Part shown: positions 15,239-22,840 of the stretch, in pieces
Layout of the letters: each line of letters starts with the position of its first letter
Numbering within the stretch: the stretch's first letter is position 1
Source: Acutalibacter sp. 1XD8-36
Lineage (GTDB): Bacteria; Bacillota; Clostridia; Oscillospirales; Acutalibacteraceae
Length of the DNA: 64,000 nucleotides
Direction: 5' to 3'
Assembly: GCF_009917525.1 (NCBI RefSeq)
Contig: NZ_QZDU01000007.1
Span: 100,345-164,344, forward strand
Translations under genes and position numbers: made by a program
The notes under the pieces: generated by a model
Told to the model about the DNA's origin: nothing
Database searches by the model: none
Seen by the model: only the letters and a program-made list of their open reading frames with translations

Positions 15239-16061
15239 AAATTCATTTATGGCGAAACGCACATTTTTACTTGTTAAATCATTTATGGTGATTGCATTCA
15301 AAAGAGAAACTGCTTACCGAGCTACTTTCTTGTCAGGAATTATTGGACAGTGGATTAGTTATGGAGCAACATTTATATCACTTTATATTTTAGCAACAAA
15401 CTTTGGACAAGTAGATGGATGGAACGGATCGGAAATAATGGTACTTTATAGTATGTCTTTACTTTCCTACTCTATAGGAGGAATTTTTCTATTTAATTTT
15501 TCAACAGGACTTTCGCGTCGCATTCGTTCTGGCGAGTTTGATGATTCTTTGACAAAACCAATTCCCCCTCTAGCACATGCGATTTTATCAAGCGGTTTTA
15601 ATGTTTGCTACATCAGTCATATTTCAATTTCAATTATGGTTTTTGTTTTTTCCCTCATATCCCTAAATTATTCTATGTCATTTGTTAACTGCGTATTTAT
15701 TATTTTCGCAATCCTTTCTGGGGCCATGATTCAAGCTGCAGCATTTATCGCTTCTTCGACTATGGCATTTTTTACAGTAGGAAATAACCCTTTAATTGAT
15801 TTCATCATGTATGATGTCAAGGAATTTACTAATTATCCGCTTGGCATATTTCCAAAAGGTATTCAATATATTCTGACATTTATTCTTCCGTTTGCAATGA
15901 TGAATTTTTATCCAGCTTCTACCCTTTTGAATAAATCTTTGCCAGAAGGTTTTCCAACATTTCTACCTTATCTTAGTCCCATTATTGGATTAATTGCCTT
16001 AAGCTTAAGCGTTTTTCTATGGAATTGGGGATTGTCACATTATAAGAGTACCGGATCTTAA
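15228..16061 (+). CDS. ABC-2 type permease subunit 2 (COG3694-like)
   Basis: 277 residues from ATG 15228, or 270 from ATG 15249; GGAGG at 15230 is too far from 15249 to be decisive, and coupling to the upstream gene is likely. About six membrane helices. The loop SRRIRSGEFDDSLTKPIPPL, with its GEFD and LTKP elements, is typical of this permease family. It forms the transmembrane pore with the preceding permease; the ATPase follows 20 bp later. Confidence 0.75.
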   Translation: MEDENSFMAKRTFLLVKSFMVIAFKRETAYRATFLSGIIGQWISYGATFISLYILATNFGQVDGWNGSEIMVLYSMSLLSYSIGGIFLFNFSTGLSRRIRSGEFDDSLTKPIPPLAHAILSSGFNVCYISHISISIMVFVFSLISLNYSMSFVNCVFIIFAILSGAMIQAAAFIASSTMAFFTVGNNPLIDFIMYDVKEFTNYPLGIFPKGIQYILTFILPFAMMNFYPASTLLNKSLPEGFPTFLPYLSPIIGLIALSLSVFLWNWGLSHYKSTGS

Positions 16062-16080
16062 AGAAATCGAGGTTTTTAAG

Positions 16081-17076
16081 ATGAGCTATATCGTTGTAGA
16101 TCATTTGTGTAAGGAATATCGAATTGCTCAAACAGAAAAAGGCTTTAGTGGAGCAATTAAGTCTTTATTCCATCGAAAGTATACTGTAAAAAAAGCTGTG
16201 AATAATATCTCTTTTGTGATAGAGAAGGGAGAAAGTGTTGGATATATTGGCCCTAATGGTGCAGGTAAATCTACCACAATAAAAATGCTTTCAGGTATAC
16301 TGATTCCATCAAGTGGAACCATAACAGTTGGGGGGATTATTCCTTATAATGAACGGAAAGAAAACGCAAAACATATTGGTGTTGTTTTTGGACAACGATC
16401 TCAGTTGTATTGGGATTTGCCGTTATCCGATACTTTGGATTTATATAAATATCTTTATCCGATTCCATATACGAGCTTTAAAAAAAATTGTGATTTTTAC
16501 ATAGAACTTTTTGGGTTGAATGAGTTTATGCATCAACCGGTTCGACAATTAAGTTTGGGACAAAAAATGAAAGCTAATATTGCAATTGCGCTCCTACATG
16601 AACCAGATATATTGTACTTAGATGAACCTACGATTGGGCTTGATTTGACGAGCAAAAAAATTGTACGAGACTCATTAAAAACAATTAATAAATTGAAGCA
16701 GACCACGATTATTTTAACCACCCATGACATGGATGACATTGAAGCGGTTTGCGATAGGCTGATTTTGATTGATCAAGGCGAAAAGTTATTTGATGGTAGC
16801 CTAAGAGAATTTAGAACGAAATACGATGATGGGTTAATTTTTAAACTTGAATTTGAAAAAGGGGCAGCACCGATTTGGCAGAATGATTGTGCATTTGAAA
16901 TAATCGACCAAAATGACCATCAGTGGATTATTGGCGTTCCCCCTACCCACTCGTCAAAAGAAGCTATGATTGAATTGATAAATAGGTTTGATCCAATAAA
17001 TCTGTATGTTTCAGAAAAAAGCATAGAAGAGATTGTGAGAAAAATTTATAGCAGTGTGCATTTAGAGGATACATAA
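16081..17076 (+). CDS. ABC transporter ATP-binding protein (COG4586-like)
   Basis: 331 residues. Walker A GPNGAGKST (about 60), Q-loop in VFGQRSQLYWDLP, signature LSLGQKMKANIA, Walker B ILYLDEPTIGLD, H-loop TTHDMDD. About 95 residues follow the nucleotide domain. The FGQRSQLYWDLP stretch after Walker A is a hallmark of the COG4586 group. It powers export through the two permeases. The product exported is unknown; the acyl carrier and BtrH-like genes directly after suggest a small acylated metabolite or peptide. Confidence 0.9.
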   Translation: MSYIVVDHLCKEYRIAQTEKGFSGAIKSLFHRKYTVKKAVNNISFVIEKGESVGYIGPNGAGKSTTIKMLSGILIPSSGTITVGGIIPYNERKENAKHIGVVFGQRSQLYWDLPLSDTLDLYKYLYPIPYTSFKKNCDFYIELFGLNEFMHQPVRQLSLGQKMKANIAIALLHEPDILYLDEPTIGLDLTSKKIVRDSLKTINKLKQTTIILTTHDMDDIEAVCDRLILIDQGEKLFDGSLREFRTKYDDGLIFKLEFEKGAAPIWQNDCAFEIIDQNDHQWIIGVPPTHSSKEAMIELINRFDPINLYVSEKSIEEIVRKIYSSVHLEDT

Positions 17077-17441
17077 ATGAAACAATTATGTGTTTACACA
17101 AAAAGTACTAAAAGATTGCACTTGACCTTGGAGCATTCTTTCGAAAATAACCTAGGTTTATCCCGCATAAAAGAACTTTATCAAAATCAAAAACTTGATT
17201 ATGTGTATTTTGGCAATGATTTATGTGAAAATAAAATACCCAGTATCGCTGAAATCGATGAGATGATTTCTTATTTGGTATGGACTCTATCACTTTCGTT
17301 TCTCTTGTTGTTTCCTTGGAAGATGCATTTGACTTTGAATTTCCTGATGACAAACTTATTATGTCAGAAGCGAATACGATTTCAGGATTAAAGGATATCA
17401 TCGTTAGCACAAGGCAAAATAATGGGGAGGGAGGTTTGTGA
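17077..17441 (+). pseudogene. Acyl carrier protein-like gene with a -1 frameshift
   Basis: ATG 17077 directly follows the ATPase stop. This frame runs to 17391 but loses protein character after ISYL. One base back at 17277 the reading becomes ISYLGMDSITFVSL, then VVSLEDAFDFEFPDDKL and TISGLKDIIVS, the DSI motif (phosphopantetheine Ser) and helices II-III of an acyl carrier protein. That frame stops at 17439-17441, overlapping the GTG of the next gene (GTGA), which supports it as the true frame. No classic slippery heptamer is seen, so a mutation or sequencing error is likelier than programmed shifting. The pre-DSI part (about 65 residues) is longer than usual. Confidence 0.7.
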
Positions 17442-18418
17442 TATATAAAAATCCGATTTATGATCCATTTATTTCAACAATCCCAGATGATACCATGATA
17501 TTTTCAGCTATTGATTCAAAATCAGATTTCTTTAGAAAATTTGTTATGGAAAACTATATTAACTTTTATGCGATACATCTAAGATCAAATGATGAAGTTG
17601 TATTCCGCTTTGAAAATCTGATTGACTATGAAAGTATATATGGGTTAAAAAGAGTGTTTCTTCCTGTTGATTTGTTGAAGAGAATGCGAAAAGACATAGA
17701 TTTCTTTATTAGTCTTATAAGGGATGGGTATTATCTTAGTGTGCCCATTGCGAGAAGAGTGATTGATTTTTATCAAGATTCATCAAATGCTACTCATCGG
17801 ATGATGATATATGGCGTTGACCCAGATAAAAAAATGTTTATGTGTAAAGACTTCCAGGGACATTCTTTCGTTCCATTTGAAATTACATATGAAAGCTTAT
17901 CCAAAGGAATTGAGTTGTACAGTAACCCAAATTCTCGTGAAAGTGATGGATTATTGGCATTTAAATTTGATGACAATATTTCACATGAGATTTCATATTC
18001 AAAAGTTTATCTTGAATTATTAAAGCTTAAAGATGGCCTCACTGTCGGGAACTTGGATTCATATGGAATAGGAGCACTGGATTCATTTTTAAGAAATATA
18101 GAATCAACGAATGCTAATAATAGATTATTAGCAAGGTGGTATGAAGTTTCAAACTTTTTGCGTGAAGCGGCTAAGCTTATGCAACTTCGGTTTGAAATCC
18201 TGTGTGACGATTTGAAGATTAATGCAGATGAATCCTCTACTAATATTGTAAGGGAAGTTTCCGAGTCAACAGAAAAGCTCTTTTTTTTGATTTCCAAATC
18301 TTTTTTGTCAAATCGCTTTGATGATACAACAAACAAACAATTTGTAGATCTTTGTGATTTATCCCGTAACAGCTTTTTTCGGGTTTCTAGCCTATTTATG
18401 AAGCTTATCATAACATAA
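17438..18418 (+). CDS. BtrH_N-like papain-fold acyltransferase/peptidase
   Basis: GTG start after GGGAGG; 326 residues. The N-terminal half reads like the BtrH_N family: a DSKSDFF opening, GYYLSVPIARRV, then THRMMIYGVDPDK with a candidate catalytic His and an Asp after it, and FVPFEITYESLSKGI. In butirosin synthesis BtrH moves an acyl unit from a carrier protein to the aminoglycoside. Here it directly follows an ACP-like gene, which fits. The C-terminal half is helical and unrecognised. I see no obvious catalytic Cys in the usual N-terminal position, so activity is uncertain. Alternative: an unrelated protein with a similar mid-section. Confidence 0.5.
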   Translation: MIYKNPIYDPFISTIPDDTMIFSAIDSKSDFFRKFVMENYINFYAIHLRSNDEVVFRFENLIDYESIYGLKRVFLPVDLLKRMRKDIDFFISLIRDGYYLSVPIARRVIDFYQDSSNATHRMMIYGVDPDKKMFMCKDFQGHSFVPFEITYESLSKGIELYSNPNSRESDGLLAFKFDDNISHEISYSKVYLELLKLKDGLTVGNLDSYGIGALDSFLRNIESTNANNRLLARWYEVSNFLREAAKLMQLRFEILCDDLKINADESSTNIVREVSESTEKLFFLISKSFLSNRFDDTTNKQFVDLCDLSRNSFFRVSSLFMKLIIT

Positions 18419-18455
18419 GCTTCGTATTGAGTACAGAGCGAATGAATTTATTTGC

Positions 18456-18850
18456 GTGTTATAGATACTGGAGCGAGAACCGCATCTGCACGGAGAAAGG
18501 GCCGTGGTGCGCCGGAGGGAGCCGCACAGTAAAAAAAGAGGAGCTTGCAGGAAAACATACTCCTCCAAATAGAACGGGATTATGAGACAAAAAATTGTAA
18601 GGACGAGTGGATTAAAACCAAGTCACCCCAATCGTCTTTAGAGAAAACATTTTCCTCAAAGGAAAAACATCTTCTCTAAAGACGGTGATGGGGATCTCAA
18701 TCTGATCCATTCTTCTTTCCGGCTTTTCAATTCCTAATCTTGTTTCTGCTGGCAGGTCTATCTTTTGTGGACCTGCCTTCTTTGTGGCTCTCGCGGCAGA
18801 GTGTGGCTAAAACTCCGTGCAGATGTGGCTCTCGTTCCGGTATTTACACC
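18456..18850. repeat. 395-bp imperfect palindrome (MITE-like or long-hairpin RNA)
   Basis: Outer arms: GGAGCGAGAACCGCATCTGC (from 18471) pairs with GCAGATGTGGCTCTCGTTCC (to 18837), extending to GTG/CAC ends. The centre (18624-18693) is a tight hairpin, CGTCTTTAGAGAA with TTCTCTAAAGAC, then TTTTCCT/AGGAAAA. The segments between also align after inversion. Most differences are C/T or A/G changes, several of which leave G-U pairs in RNA. No gene lies inside. It borders the right side of the AT-rich cargo. Confidence 0.65.
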
Positions 18851-18991
18851 TGGATTGATTCTCTCGCTGGCCACCATCGAGGGGTCCTCGTGCTTTTTCC
18901 TTGGGGATTGTGCTGTATTGCTGTTACATTGGTTTACAGGAAAGTTGCTTGCATTAGAATACCTCCGCGTCAGCGGGTTTTGTTTAATAGT

Positions 18992-19102
18992 GATTGTGTT
19001 TAACCCAACAGACATTTAGCCCCAAAAGAAGCGCTCCAGCTAAACACAATCAAAGTCAAATCCAAAGGAAATGAGTTAAACACAATAAAATCCATGGAGC
19101 GC
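18992..19102. repeat. Short inverted and direct repeats
   Basis: GATTGTGTTTA (18992-19002) is inverted at 19041-19051, and TTAAACACAAT recurs at 19077. GCGCTCCA (19031-19038) is inverted as TGGAGCGC (19095-19102). Possible remains of a mobile element end; 18851-18991 holds nothing I recognise. Confidence 0.4.
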
Positions 19103-19118
19103 CCGCCTACGAATTATC

Positions 19119-19147
19119 TTGAAAAAGCCCGCCGCCTATGGTATGAT
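19119..19147 (+). promoter_or_regulatory. Sigma-A promoter
   Basis: TTGAAA (19119-19124), 17 bp, TATGAT (19142-19147), 21 bp before the PD-(D/E)XK gene start. Confidence 0.65.
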
Positions 19148-19168
19148 AATATCAAAGAGGTGATACGC

Positions 19169-20153
19169 ATGGAACCTGCCACGACTATCGGCCAGGGCCT
19201 AGACGCAACGGACATGGCCGGCTGCCTGCAAGCGCCTGCTCTCGGAGAAAGCCATTCTGGCCCGCATTATGAAAGAGTGCCTGGAGGAGTTCCGGGATGT
19301 GCCAGTAGAGGACATAGAAACCAAGTATATCGAAGGCACGCCAGAAATTGGTGAAACGCCGGTTTTGGCGGATGGCACCCCACGAATCAAAGGCGATACC
19401 AACGAGGACACTACTATCAGGGAAGGCACAGTGGCTTTCGACATCCGGTTCCGAGCCATAGCGCCCAGGCTGGACGGCTATATTGAGCTTATCATCAATA
19501 TTGAGGCGCAGAACGAGTATTACCCCGGCTATCCGCTTATTAAGCGGGAAATATACTATTGCAGCAGGCTGATTTCCGCCCAGTACGGTGTAGACTTCCC
19601 GCCGGAGCAGTACGGCAAGGTGAAGAAAGTCTACTCCATCTGGATCGGCATGAACCCGCCCAAGTACCGGGAGAATACCATCAACCGCTACCGCATGGCG
19701 GAGGAGCACCTGGTAGGCAAGGCAGAAGAAAAGCCGGAAAATTACGACTTGCTTACCACCCTGATGATTTGCCTGGGTGATTCAGACCGCTCAGAGGGCC
19801 TACTGAGGATGCTGGATGTGCTGCTGGCAACAGATATTCAGCCACAAATAAAGAAGAATGTGTTGGAGGACGAGTTTTCCATACCCATATCGCAGAGCTT
19901 TGAACAGGAGGTGTCTGGTATGTGTAATCTGAGCAAAGGCGTTTTAGAGAGAGGATTAAAAGAGGGCAGAGCAAAAGGCATCGAAGAAGGCATGAAGCAA
20001 GGCATAAAGCAAGGGACCCAAGAGAGCCTCCTGCAATCCATCAAGAACCTGATGGAAACGCTGTCGCTTTCTGTGGACCAGGCGATGGAAGCTCTTAAAA
20101 TCCCGGTGCACGAGCGGGCCGAGTATGCCCGGATGCTGGAAAATAATTCGTAA
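19169..20153 (+). pseudogene. Rpn-like PD-(D/E)XK nuclease family 'transposase', frameshifted
   Basis: ATG 19169 follows AGAGGTGAT and encodes TTIGQGLDATDM, the family N-terminus. The next block, AACKRLLSEKAILARIM, is in another frame, so one base is out of place at about 19220 in GCCGGCTGCC. From about 19225 to 20153 the frame is intact: FDIRF, IINIEAQNEYY (E-x-Q site), LIKREIYYCSRLIS, and a C-terminal Gly/Lys repeat (KEGRAKGIEEGMKQGIKQGT). Rpn-like proteins are DNA nucleases linked to recombination. Internal initiation near 19269 could still make a product without the N-terminus. Confidence 0.75.
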
Positions 20154-20168
20154 AATTAGTTGCAAAAC

Positions 20169-20201
20169 CGCCTCTGTCCTGTGTAATACAGGATGGAGGC
20201 G
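20169..20201 (+). promoter_or_regulatory. Hairpin that buries the ribosome site of the recombinase
   Basis: CGCCTCTGTCCTGT pairs with ACAGGATGGAGGCG over 14 bp (two wobble pairs). The right arm contains the GGAGG (20195-20199) used by ATG 20207. After the stem come only GATTTT and ATG, so translation should need the hairpin opened. Confidence 0.6.
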
Positions 20202-20206
20202 ATTTT

Positions 20207-21037
20207 ATGTTAAAACAATTTTCAAAATATCTGCAAAGGCAAGGGAAATCTTCCAGGACAATTTCTGCATATTGCAGGGTCATGACCCTTTATTTCAAGT
20301 GGTGTGAGGAAACTTTTGGTGAGCCGCCCGCTCAGATCTACCGCGCTAATGTGCTGGAATATATCTCCTATATGCGCAACCTAAAGAATTACAGTCACAA
20401 GACAATCAATCATCACCTGTCATCCCTGCGCTGTTACTGCGACTGGCTCATAGAAACCGGCCAGCAGACCGAAGCGGCAGTTTTGCCCAGCGACTTCATG
20501 AAAGTCCAAACGCAGTACGCCAGCCCCTGTACCGTGACCAAGAAAGATGTGGAGGCTTTCCGACAGAGAATCCTGGAGAGCGGCAGCAAGCGGGATTATG
20601 CCATTGTTACCCTGTGCGCATACACCGGCATCCGGCGTGATGAATGCGTGAACCTCAAGCTGAGTCAAGTCGATTTGACCTCTAAGGAAATCCGTGTGAC
20701 TGGTAAAGGTGACAAGCAGCGGCTGGTGTACCTAAACGATAAGACCGTCCACGCCCTGCGGGAGTACCTGAAGGAACGCCAGTCCGCGAGTCCTTTCCTA
20801 TTTATAAGCAGGCAGAGCGAGAAACTGACCCCCAGCCGTATCAATCAGATTTTCAACAGATATTCAGACACCATCACGCCCCACAAATTACGTCACTTTT
20901 TCTGCTCCCATGCTTTGGAAAGCGGATACTCCATCCATGAGGTGGCGAACCAGGCAGGCCACAGCAATGTGCAGACCACCTTGATTTATGCCAACCCCAC
21001 CGCCCAGGCCATGAAAGAAAAGGCAAATAAGCTGTGA
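20207..21037 (+). CDS. Tyrosine recombinase (XerC/D-like integrase)
   Basis: 276 residues, normal for XerC/D-type enzymes. N-terminal SAM-like core-binding domain (1-95: FSKYLQRQGKSSRTISAYCR), then the catalytic domain with Arg143 (TGIRRDE), Lys in GKGDKQR (about 170), His226/Arg229 (HKLRH), His252 (AGHSN) and nucleophile Tyr261 (TLIYAN). All six catalytic positions are present. It cuts and joins DNA through a 3'-phosphotyrosine. It is not next to an excisionase, and the right end carries serine recombinases, so it may resolve dimers or belong to an older insertion. Confidence 0.93.
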   Translation: MLKQFSKYLQRQGKSSRTISAYCRVMTLYFKWCEETFGEPPAQIYRANVLEYISYMRNLKNYSHKTINHHLSSLRCYCDWLIETGQQTEAAVLPSDFMKVQTQYASPCTVTKKDVEAFRQRILESGSKRDYAIVTLCAYTGIRRDECVNLKLSQVDLTSKEIRVTGKGDKQRLVYLNDKTVHALREYLKERQSASPFLFISRQSEKLTPSRINQIFNRYSDTITPHKLRHFFCSHALESGYSIHEVANQAGHSNVQTTLIYANPTAQAMKEKANKL

Positions 21038-21044
21038 GGTACAA

Positions 21045-21851
21045 ATGAGAAAAAATATCATCTTTATAATTATAGTGCTACTTTTGCTCATGGGCTTCGG
21101 TGTGGCGGCATGGCAGGTCTACATTCCCATCCAAGAGGATAATGAGAGTGTACAGTCATATGAAGATTTGCGGAAGCACATACATCAATATAGGGTAACT
21201 CCTACTACCCGGCCAGATGTCAGCCAAACATTGGAACTGGAACTGCAGCCAGACTTTGAACAATCCCAAGAAGATACCACCGAACAGCTACAGGCCGAAA
21301 TTGACTTTGAAGCTCTGAAAGCAATCAATCCAGAGATTGTCGGCTGGCTCACCATCGACGGCACCGATATCGACTACCCCATCGCCCAACACGCAGACAA
21401 CGATTATTATCTGCACCACCTGTTCACCGGCGAGTGGAACAGCTCCGGGTGTATCTTCCTGGACAACCGGAACAGCCCGGATTTTTCCAACGAGAACAGC
21501 ATTATCTATGGCCACAACATGGATAACGGCACCATGTTCCAGAATCTTATGCACTATAAAAGCCAGGAGTTCTATGAGCGGCACCCCACGGGCAAGCTGA
21601 TTACGCTGGAGGGCAGCTTTAAGCTGGAGTTTTTTGCCGGGTATGTTGCTAATGTGGACGATGATGCTTGGCCGACGGATTTTACATCAGAGGAGGAGTT
21701 TGCCCAGTGGCTTTTATCTGCAAAAGAGCGTTCTCTGTTTTCAAACTCAGTTGCGCTGACCGCAAGCGACCGTGTTGTTACTCTTTCTACGTGTAGCTAT
21801 GAATTCTACAACGCGAGGTTTGTGCTTCTGAGCAAGCTCATACAAAATTGA
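21045..21851 (+). CDS. srtB: Class B sortase
   Basis: 268 residues. N-terminal membrane anchor (IIFIIIVLLLLMGFGVAAW), a linker of about 70 residues, then the sortase barrel: GWLTIDGTDIDYPIAQ, catalytic His157 (IYGHNMDNG), Cys250 in TLSTCSYEF and Arg258 in NARFVLL. Sortases cleave between Thr and Gly of the sorting motif and join the protein to peptidoglycan. The adhesin at 4423 ends in VPKTG, a plausible substrate. It starts 7 bp after the recombinase and is followed by a promoter with an attenuator. Confidence 0.93.
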   Translation: MRKNIIFIIIVLLLLMGFGVAAWQVYIPIQEDNESVQSYEDLRKHIHQYRVTPTTRPDVSQTLELELQPDFEQSQEDTTEQLQAEIDFEALKAINPEIVGWLTIDGTDIDYPIAQHADNDYYLHHLFTGEWNSSGCIFLDNRNSPDFSNENSIIYGHNMDNGTMFQNLMHYKSQEFYERHPTGKLITLEGSFKLEFFAGYVANVDDDAWPTDFTSEEEFAQWLLSAKERSLFSNSVALTASDRVVTLSTCSYEFYNARFVLLSKLIQN

Positions 21852-21872
21852 CTTACAAAATTTGTTTTCCTA

Positions 21873-21901
21873 TTGCAATTACAATTCAAATATGCTATAC
21901 T
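21873..21901 (+). promoter_or_regulatory. Promoter of leader A
   Basis: TTGCAA (21873-21878), 17 bp, TATACT (21896-21901). Confidence 0.75.
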
Positions 21902-21907
21902 ATACAC

Positions 21908-21992
21908 TATAGTATCAAGTTTGTCTTTAGCAAACATAGTTATCCGGGTTATCAAAGCGTCTTAAAGCCTTGTGCTTTTAGGCGCTTTTTTG
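21908..21992 (+). ncRNA. TAGTATCA leader RNA, copy A
   Basis: TAGTATCA (21910-21917) lies at the expected start of transcription. Next AGTTTG-N8-CAAAC hairpin, the box AGTTATCCGGGTTA, then a terminator AGCGTCTTAAAGC...GCTTTTAGGCGCT with a T-run to 21992. Same order as copies B and C. Reads toward the LPD11 gene at 22258. Confidence 0.7.
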
Positions 21993-22257
21993 TTTTTTCA
22001 TAACGGAATCAGAGCATAATGTAAAAACAAGTTATGAAAGGTTATAGCTGGACTGCCCGGTGGCCCCGAGCCCTACTCTAGCTATATCCTGGGCTTTACA
22101 GCAGCGGTTCTTTCCGAAAACAGATGAAAACTGTCCACGGTGTTCGGATTGATAAATACGTAGTCGAGAATATTTATTTCTCCGATACAGTGTGGCACCT
22201 TCAGCCCTTGGAGAGGGGCTTTAATAACTACTACTCTATAATACAAGGAGAATAAAA
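21993..22257 (+). other. Gene-free leader between attenuator and LPD11 gene
   Basis: Contains an inverted TATAGCT...AGCTATA (22042-22085) and a GCCC/GGGC hairpin near 22205. A frame of 43 codons from ATG 22124 to 22255 has no ribosome site; I would not call it a gene. Confidence 0.45.
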
Positions 22258-22704
22258 ATGAATCAGAAAGGAAAAGAAAAGCTAAAATTGAAGTATATAG
22301 GGGATGATTTCTGGTCGCACCCCGTGTACAAAGATCAACACAACCACCTGTGGAAGGATATAAGTTGCGGTGATTCAGAAATCCCCTCCCTATATTCTGT
22401 CGTAAACAATGATTTTGATGGTGAGCCAGAATATCCTATAGCACAGGAGTTTATCATTATCCGTGATAAAGTCAAGGTGGATAAAAGTTTTCAGTATATG
22501 ATGCTGGACCGGCTAAGAAGCGACTGTGACTATTATCTTGGATATGGAAACAGAAGTCAGGCCGGGCTATCAGGACACGATGAGAGAGAACACATTGAAG
22601 CCATGAAAAAAATCTGGCTGGAATTTGCCGAGGATGAGAAACCCCAATGGCTATCATGGGAACAGATACTGGACTATGAGAGAAAGATGTGTGAAAGCAA
22701 ATAG
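22258..22704 (+). CDS. LPD11-domain protein
   Basis: 148 residues, start after GGAG (22246). The C-terminal half matches the LPD11 domain (YMMLDRLRSDCDYYLGYGNR, then EHIEAMKKIW), found in large polyvalent and small plasmid or ICE proteins. The N-terminal half (KLKYIGDDFWSHPVYKD, LWKDI) resembles DUF-type domains that accompany it. A role in element defence or replication is often assumed but not shown. Preceded by leader A and followed by a T2-type hairpin. Confidence 0.65.
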   Translation: MNQKGKEKLKLKYIGDDFWSHPVYKDQHNHLWKDISCGDSEIPSLYSVVNNDFDGEPEYPIAQEFIIIRDKVKVDKSFQYMMLDRLRSDCDYYLGYGNRSQAGLSGHDEREHIEAMKKIWLEFAEDEKPQWLSWEQILDYERKMCESK

Positions 22705-22743
22705 GCGTTTATAACTTAATATCAGGTTCCAAACGGTGCAAAA

Positions 22744-22776
22744 AGGCGCGCATAGAAAAATCTTTGCGTGCTTTTT
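22744..22776 (+). terminator. T2-type leader hairpin, copy 1
   Basis: GGCGCGCA...TGCGTGC then TTTTT. Just upstream, TATCAGGTTC-CAAACGG (22719-22736) resembles the box and hairpin of leader E, so this may be a decayed leader copy. GGGG/CCCC and CAGC-TTCG-GCTG hairpins follow before the ribosome site AAAGGAGG. Confidence 0.6.
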
Positions 22777-22840
22777 AATATAATGGGGCAAAGTTCCCCA
22801 CAAAAAAATCTACCAGCTTCGGCTGACAAAGGAGGACAAA

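Noticed and set aside
17275..17282. Programmed -1 frameshifting in the ACP-like gene
   Set aside because: No X XXY YYZ heptamer and no clear downstream stem; a base loss is simpler.
18740..19019. Overlapping short frames in the palindrome region
   Set aside because: They follow from low stop density in one arm of the palindrome; no start signals.
22124..22255. 43-codon frame before the LPD11 gene
   Set aside because: No ribosome site and the segment forms hairpins; more likely leader.
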